From contig CAIWKU010000017.1 of the NCBI GenBank assembly GCA_903913355.1, positions 1 through 11,227 of the forward strand: a stretch of 11,227 bases of DNA. The letters run 5' to 3'. Below the pieces are notes generated by a model. The model made no database searches and was not told the DNA's origin. It worked only from the letters and a program-made list of their open reading frames with translations. Each line of letters opens with the position of its first letter. The stretch's first letter is position 1. The position numbers and the translations under genes were made by a program. Positions 6,830-11,227 of the stretch are shown here, in pieces. Source of the DNA: an uncultured Bacteroidota bacterium. Its GTDB lineage: Bacteria > Bacteroidota > Bacteroidia > Chitinophagales > Chitinophagaceae.

Positions 6830-6833
6830 GGCC

Positions 6834-6866
6834 GCAAAGGTACGGCTAAGTAAATTACTGAGCAAA
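6834..6866 (-). promoter_or_regulatory. Bacteroidota-type promoter of the small-ORF gene
   Basis: Reading the minus strand, TTTG (6866-6863) is followed after exactly 20 nt by TACCTTTGC (6842-6834). This matches both boxes of the primary sigma factor promoter of the phylum (TTTG, 19-21 nt, TAnnTTTG). It is the best promoter in the window and points away from the desaturase gene toward the 71-residue ORF. Confidence 0.75.
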
Positions 6867-6902
6867 TAAATGTGTAAATGCTATGTTAATCTAAAAGCCA
6901 GA

Positions 6903-7904
6903 TTATTTGGAGACCACAATATCAATATCTGGTTTGGATTCATCGGTAAGCAATACTTTACCCCGATTTGATCTGGTAACCCTTGAAAAAAGCGATAACT
7001 CTTTATCAAAAAGGAATCGTAAAAAGAGTTTGGTCCATGAAGTATGATAAAACAAAGTATCATAAAATACTGGAGCATTACTTCTGATCTGTGGTAACTT
7101 ATTCCAGGGCACGGAAGGGAAATCATGGTGCTCATTATGGTAGCCAACATTAAAAGACACCGTGTTTAATACACCATAGTAACTATAGGTTTCCTGGTCG
7201 CCATTCGTAAGATAGTGTTCCTGAATCCACCTGGCCCCTAAAGGATGTAAACCAACAGAAAAGAAAAAACTAAATACCAAAAAGAATACAGCTTTTGGTC
7301 CGAGGAAAAATCCTACCGCCGCAAAAGTCAGAATCTGTACTACCCAATTTAAAAACACCCATTTATCAAAGGGTTTGATTTCTTTTAATCGGTTAATACG
7401 GAACAATTGGAAAAAAGGATAAAATAATAACCAGATAATTTTTCCAATAAAGAAATTATCAATCAACTTCGCCTCCCAATAATTGGGCAAGTCACCATCC
7501 AACTCATACACACCCTGAAAAGAATGGTGTTTGATATGGTATTTTTCAAAAGAAACCGAACTGGGAAATAACAAAGGTACATTTGCCAGGATGCCTGATA
7601 AACGATTTGCTTCCGGACTTTTAAAAATCAGCCTGTGTGAGCATTCATGTATCATCACAAATAAAGCATGATCAGCGAAAGCACCCAAAAGATACGCTGC
7701 ACCCACCACAATCCACCAGGATTGATCAGATACAAAATAACACAATCCCATCTGGAATCCAACCAATCCCAGAATAGCAAAAAAAGTAAAGGGATTTTTA
7801 CCAATCAATTTCCGGATATCCGGGAACTGCTTTAAAATCTCTTTTGTCCGGATACGATGTGGCTCGCAATATTCAACGTGTACAAAGTCTTTTTTATGTT
7901 CCAT
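6903..7904 (-). CDS. Membrane desaturase, sphingolipid delta-4 desaturase (DES1)-like
   Basis: A 333-residue integral membrane di-iron desaturase. Three histidine boxes are complete: HECSH (86-90), HIKHH (123-127) and HNEHH (256-260), with further conserved His at 79, 220 and 230. Hydrophobic segments lie near 39-58, 63-82, 150-168 and 183-218. The N-terminus (DFVHVEYCEPHRIRTKEILK, then FPDIRKL) matches the Lipid_DES N-terminal domain found in dihydroceramide desaturases. The C-terminal part, with GLHPLGARWIQEHY, ETYSYYG, FNVGYHNEHHDFP and a SW-x-K motif, closely follows human DEGS1 as I remember it. The likely reaction is insertion of a 4,5 double bond (or a C4 hydroxyl) in the long-chain base of a ceramide-like lipid, using O2 and an electron donor. 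An N-myristoylation glycine, present in DEGS1, is missing. A fatty-acyl substrate is the alternative. Confidence 0.88.
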   Translation of the reverse strand: MEHKKDFVHVEYCEPHRIRTKEILKQFPDIRKLIGKNPFTFFAILGLVGFQMGLCYFVSDQSWWIVVGAAYLLGAFADHALFVMIHECSHRLIFKSPEANRLSGILANVPLLFPSSVSFEKYHIKHHSFQGVYELDGDLPNYWEAKLIDNFFIGKIIWLLFYPFFQLFRINRLKEIKPFDKWVFLNWVVQILTFAAVGFFLGPKAVFFLVFSFFFSVGLHPLGARWIQEHYLTNGDQETYSYYGVLNTVSFNVGYHNEHHDFPSVPWNKLPQIRSNAPVFYDTLFYHTSWTKLFLRFLFDKELSLFSRVTRSNRGKVLLTDESKPDIDIVVSK

Positions 7905-8098
7905 GGCGCAAGGAAGATAATCCTATTTCCTATTTAGCACCTGATTCTGTTGAATAGATAGGGGGCTTTTTTTGTATATCTGGCATTTATTGTCTGAAAA
8001 TCAATCACTTACATTTTTATTTTCTTCGAAAAAAAACTACTCATATAATCTTTCCTATTTCAAAAACATATTTTCTTATATTGTTTCAAACTACCTCT

Positions 8099-10876
8099 AT
8101 GCTGAAAAAAGCCTCTTTTTCACTGTCGCTTGCATTGTTATTGACTTGCCTGGCATTTGCGCAAGGAAAGAAAAATTTAACAACTGATGATTATGGTAAA
8201 TGGCAAACACTAGCCTATACCGATCTTTCGCCGGATGGAAACTGGATAGCGTATGGAATCTCCGTTCAGGAGGATAATGATACTTTATATATCACCAATC
8301 GTAAAACACATACACGCTATAAAGCAGAATTTGCAACAACTGCCGAGTTTTCAAAAGATAACCAATGGGTAGCCTATCGAATCGGATTGCCTTTTAAAGA
8401 AGCAGAAAAATTACGCGATCAGGGTAAACCCATCGAATATAAAATGGGCCTGCTGAATCTGGAAACCGGAAAAAAAGAAATCATCCAAAATATTTCACGT
8501 TACGGTTTTTCAAGAAATGGAAAGTTCCTTACAATTTATCTTAACGCGCCAAAAGAGAATAAAGATAAAGGCAGTGTTTTATTAGTAAAAAATCTGGCAG
8601 AGAATAGCACACATACGATAGGTAATGTTACCGAATATGCATTTAACAAGAAAAGTGATTACCTGGCATATATCGTTGAATCAGCGAATACAGCCGGCAA
8701 TTCGGTAGAGCTATTGAACCTCAGTAATTATTCTTTAAAAGTACTTTCCAGTGATACACTAAAATTTTCTAAACTCAACTGGCAGAAAGAAGGAGAAGGT
8801 TTATCCTATTTCAAATCCTATAAAAAAGAGGGTTACGAAGAAGAAAATGCGATTGTGTATAGCTATACCCATCTGTATCAATCCCCTTCTCTGGCCAAAT
8901 TAGATCCATCAGAAATGGCAGGGTTTCCCAAAAATATGCGGATCTATAATGGTTCAGCACTTAGTATAAGCGATGATATGAGTGCAGTTTTCTTTGGTAT
9001 CAAAACATGGACAGCTAAACCCAAAAAAGAAGAGAAGAAAACTACGGATAGTACCAAGGCAAAAACTGATTCTAGCAAAACTTTACTAGCAAAAAAAGAA
9101 ACCAAAGATGAAAAACTGGCGGCCGTTGATATATGGCACTGGAAAGACCCGGAAGTACAACCACAGCAAAAATTAAGTTTTACACAGGATAAAGAAGCCA
9201 GCTTATTATCTGTATGGAATCTTACGGATAACCATTTTTTCCAACTGGCTAAAGAAGCTACACCTGATGCATTATTAACCGGTGATCAGCAATATGCCAT
9301 TACTTCTACCGATAAAAAATATAAACCTGCATTCAAAGAAGATTATGCAGATTTTCATTTGGTAAATGTAAAAACCGGGGAAGACAAATTATTGTATGAA
9401 AGAATGCTGAATGGATTTTCTTCCGGTCCCCACCCCTCCCCTGCTGGCAAATACCTGTATTATTTTAAAGATAAAAACTGGTGGAGCTACCAGATTGCTA
9501 CCGGGCAGAATATTAACCTGACCCAATCCATCAAATCTGATTTCTGGGATACCCGCGATGATCATCCTGCCAGCAAACCTCCTTTTGGTTTAGGGGGTTG
9601 GTTGAAAGATGATAAAGCGATGCTGCTCTATGATGAGTACAATATATGGATGGTAAAACCGGATGGATCGGGTGCAACAAAAATCACCAATGGAGAAAAA
9701 GAAGAGATCGTTTCACGTGTTTTCAGGGTTGACAGAGAAGACCCGTATATCGACGATGCGAAGCCCATCTTCTTTTCAAACTATGGTGATAAAAGTAAAA
9801 AATATGGCTATTCTAAATATGAGAATAAAAAACTGGATATACTCATTTTTGAAGACCTGTCTGTAAGCCGACTTGTAAAAGCAAAAGATGCCAATAGCTT
9901 TTTGTATGTTAAGCAGGACTATCATTTATCACCCGAATTATATGTAACTGATCAATTTTCAGGCGAAACCAAAGTAACCGGAACCAATCCGCAACAGGCG
10001 GATTTTAACTGGGGTAAAAGCAAGTTGATCAGCTATGTAAATAAGAATGGAAAAAAAATGCAGGGCGCGTTATACTATCCAGCCAATTATGAGCCCGGTA
10101 AACAATATCCAATGGTGGTTTATATTTATGAATTGCTTTCTAACAATGTACATAACTATATCAGACCTTCCATAAGAAGCGCTTATAATACGACCAATTT
10201 TACCACTAACGGATATTTTATATTTCAGCCGGATATTGTATATGAAACCAATGATCCCGGTATGAGTACGGTGAACTGTGTAGTACCTGCCGTGAAAGAA
10301 GTTTTGAAAACCGGTATGGTTGATAAAGATAAAGTTGGGATCATGGGTCATAGCTGGGGTGCATACCAAACCTCTTTCCTGATTACCCAAACCGATGTTT
10401 TCAAAGCAGCCTGCGCTGGTGCTCCGCTCACTGACCTGATCAGTATGTCATTGTCAATTTACTGGAACAGCGGCACCCCCGATCAGAAAATTTTTGAAAC
10501 CAGTCAGGGCCGTTTTGATGGACCCTGGTATGAAAGAACAGAAGCGCATATCAGAAACTCACCCATGTTCAATGCATCAAAAATCAAAGCTCCTTTACTG
10601 GTTGCATTTGGTGATAAAGATGGAGCTGTAGACTGGCACCAGGGCATAGAAATGTATGGCACTATGCGTAGAATGGAAAAACCCCATGTGATGCTGGTAT
10701 ATGCCGATGAAAATCATGGATTGGCCAAAAAGGAGAACCAGATTGATTACCAAAAAAGACAAAAAGAATGGTTTGATCACTATTTACTGGGTAAGCCCGC
10801 AGAAAAATGGATCACTGATGGGGTAAGTTATCTTGATAAAATGAAAGAGAGAGAAAAACAGGCGGCAGCGCAGTAG
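8099..10876 (+). CDS. Exported S9 family (prolyl oligopeptidase type) serine peptidase
   Basis: A 925-residue precursor. MLKKASFSLSLALLLTCLAF plus AQ is a clear signal peptide with cleavage near residue 22, so the enzyme acts in the periplasm or at the surface. Residues about 30-650 form the beta-propeller, with repeated WD-like segments such as LSPDGNWIAYG and PSPAGKYLYYF. The C-terminal alpha/beta-hydrolase domain holds nucleophile S752 in GHSWGAYQ, D841 in GDKDGAVDW and H873 in DENHG. Residues 307-340 are a Lys/Glu/Thr/Ser/Asp-rich low-complexity insert in the propeller. The ORF can be opened at TTG 8081, but ATG 8099 gives the proper signal peptide. It probably cleaves peptides as a dipeptidyl peptidase or oligopeptidase; specificity is unknown. 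It is divergent from the desaturase gene, with 194 bp between them and no clear promoter boxes. Confidence 0.93.
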   Translation: MLKKASFSLSLALLLTCLAFAQGKKNLTTDDYGKWQTLAYTDLSPDGNWIAYGISVQEDNDTLYITNRKTHTRYKAEFATTAEFSKDNQWVAYRIGLPFKEAEKLRDQGKPIEYKMGLLNLETGKKEIIQNISRYGFSRNGKFLTIYLNAPKENKDKGSVLLVKNLAENSTHTIGNVTEYAFNKKSDYLAYIVESANTAGNSVELLNLSNYSLKVLSSDTLKFSKLNWQKEGEGLSYFKSYKKEGYEEENAIVYSYTHLYQSPSLAKLDPSEMAGFPKNMRIYNGSALSISDDMSAVFFGIKTWTAKPKKEEKKTTDSTKAKTDSSKTLLAKKETKDEKLAAVDIWHWKDPEVQPQQKLSFTQDKEASLLSVWNLTDNHFFQLAKEATPDALLTGDQQYAITSTDKKYKPAFKEDYADFHLVNVKTGEDKLLYERMLNGFSSGPHPSPAGKYLYYFKDKNWWSYQIATGQNINLTQSIKSDFWDTRDDHPASKPPFGLGGWLKDDKAMLLYDEYNIWMVKPDGSGATKITNGEKEEIVSRVFRVDREDPYIDDAKPIFFSNYGDKSKKYGYSKYENKKLDILIFEDLSVSRLVKAKDANSFLYVKQDYHLSPELYVTDQFSGETKVTGTNPQQADFNWGKSKLISYVNKNGKKMQGALYYPANYEPGKQYPMVVYIYELLSNNVHNYIRPSIRSAYNTTNFTTNGYFIFQPDIVYETNDPGMSTVNCVVPAVKEVLKTGMVDKDKVGIMGHSWGAYQTSFLITQTDVFKAACAGAPLTDLISMSLSIYWNSGTPDQKIFETSQGRFDGPWYERTEAHIRNSPMFNASKIKAPLLVAFGDKDGAVDWHQGIEMYGTMRRMEKPHVMLVYADENHGLAKKENQIDYQKRQKEWFDHYLLGKPAEKWITDGVSYLDKMKEREKQAAAQ

Positions 10877-11015
10877 GCATTTGGCTGTTGGCATTTGGCT
10901 GTTGGCTTTGAGTTAGATTCAAATAAAAGATAGGTTTACTTCCATTTATTACCCAAACAAAAGCCAATGACCAACAGCTAATAGCTACTAGCCAATCACA
11001 AAAATTCACATTACA
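10876..11015. repeat. Intergenic word-repeat element, GGCATTTGGCTGTT type
   Basis: A 14-bp unit GGCATTTGGCTGTT occurs twice in tandem (10876-10889, 10890-10903) and is followed by GGCTTTG. About 60 bp further, 10963-10978 (GCCAATGACCAACAGC) is the inverse of 10884-10899 at 13 of 16 positions, then come variant words such as AGCTAATAGCTACTAGCC. The first base overlaps the peptidase stop codon. It fills the gap between two plus-strand genes and can fold into a long imperfect hairpin, perhaps as a terminator or mRNA end. Confidence 0.7.
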
Positions 11016-11024
11016 CAATCACCC

Positions 11025-11227
11025 ATGAATCAACCCATCAAAACAGCGATACTATCATTCGGATTATCGGGCAAAGCATTTCATGCTCCGTTCATTCAGC
11101 TTCATTCGGGATTTGAACTGACAGGTATGTGGGAAAGAACAAAGTCGGATTCATTAACTATTTACCCGGATATTCATATTTACAGAAGCCTTGAAGAGAT
11201 ATTGGATGATACTTCTATTGAGTTAGT
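11025..11227 (+). CDS. Gfo/Idh/MocA family oxidoreductase, N-terminal part (partial)
   Basis: The first 67 codons of a gene that continues past the window. MNQPIKTAILSFGLSGKAFH, followed by APFIQLHSGFELTGMWER, is the Rossmann NAD(P)-binding start of the Gfo/Idh/MocA family; the glycine motif reads G-L-S-G and the AFHAPFI segment is usual in Bacteroidota members. The next part (YPDIHIYRSLEEILDDTSIE) is the second half of the nucleotide-binding fold. It would be a cytoplasmic sugar- or polyol-type dehydrogenase of unknown substrate. It begins 148 nt after the peptidase gene, beyond the word-repeat element. Confidence 0.88.
   Translation, partial: MNQPIKTAILSFGLSGKAFHAPFIQLHSGFELTGMWERTKSDSLTIYPDIHIYRSLEEILDDTSIEL

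Noticed and set aside
7960..7975. GGGGGC followed by a seven-T run, considered as an intrinsic terminator
   Set aside because: No complementary C-rich arm precedes it, and it lies between divergent genes where no transcript should end.
10812..11018. Minus-strand ORF across the peptidase end and word repeat
   Set aside because: Its peptide is largely the translated word repeat (Q/N/P-rich) and no promoter or family match is visible.
1..11227. CRISPR array, tRNA, rRNA, insertion sequence or phage genes
   Set aside because: No regularly spaced repeats, cloverleaf sequences, transposase motifs or phage proteins were seen by eye.

Overview
The window looks like a piece of a Bacteroidota chromosome, most likely from the Chitinophagaceae or a close relative. 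The evidence is low-to-moderate GC, almost no Shine-Dalgarno sites, promoter boxes of the Bacteroidota type (TTTG, about 20 nt, TAnnTTTG), a LytS/LytTR two-component pair, an ECF sigma factor followed by a tiny zinc-binding partner, and secreted S9 peptidases. The lineage is inferred from these traits, not from a database match. I see no CRISPR array, tRNA, rRNA, insertion sequence or prophage gene.

Layout. (1) Positions 2-844, plus strand: the end of a LytS-type histidine kinase and a complete LytTR response regulator 9 nt downstream. (2) Positions 845-1362: about 500 bp without a gene between two converging genes, holding two elaborate hairpins built from short repeated words. (3) Positions 1363-4788, minus strand, read right to left: a THUMP/RlmL-type RNA methyltransferase, a RhaM-type sugar mutarotase, a fumarylacetoacetate-hydrolase (FAH) family enzyme and an SDR resembling L-fucose dehydrogenase. 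The last three look like part of a non-phosphorylating deoxysugar (L-fucose or L-rhamnose) oxidation route; the dehydratase and lactonase are not in the window. (4) Positions 4958-6255, plus strand: ECF sigma factor, 80-residue zinc-finger anti-sigma-like protein and hotdog acyl-CoA thioesterase, probably one operon from a promoter at about 4929. (5) Positions 6310-6866, minus strand: a compact transcription unit with a textbook promoter, a structured leader of about 120 nt, a 71-residue ORF and a strong hairpin terminator shared with the converging thioesterase gene. (6) Positions 6903-7904, minus strand: a membrane desaturase that closely resembles eukaryotic sphingolipid delta-4 (dihydroceramide) desaturase. 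(7) Positions 8099-10876, plus strand: a large exported S9 peptidase, then a word-repeat intergenic element, then the start of a Gfo/Idh/MocA oxidoreductase that runs off the end.

The points most worth following are the DES1-like desaturase in a bacterium, an SDR whose catalytic lysine is asparagine, the leader-plus-small-ORF unit at 6310-6866, and the three unrelated families of intergenic word-repeat hairpins.
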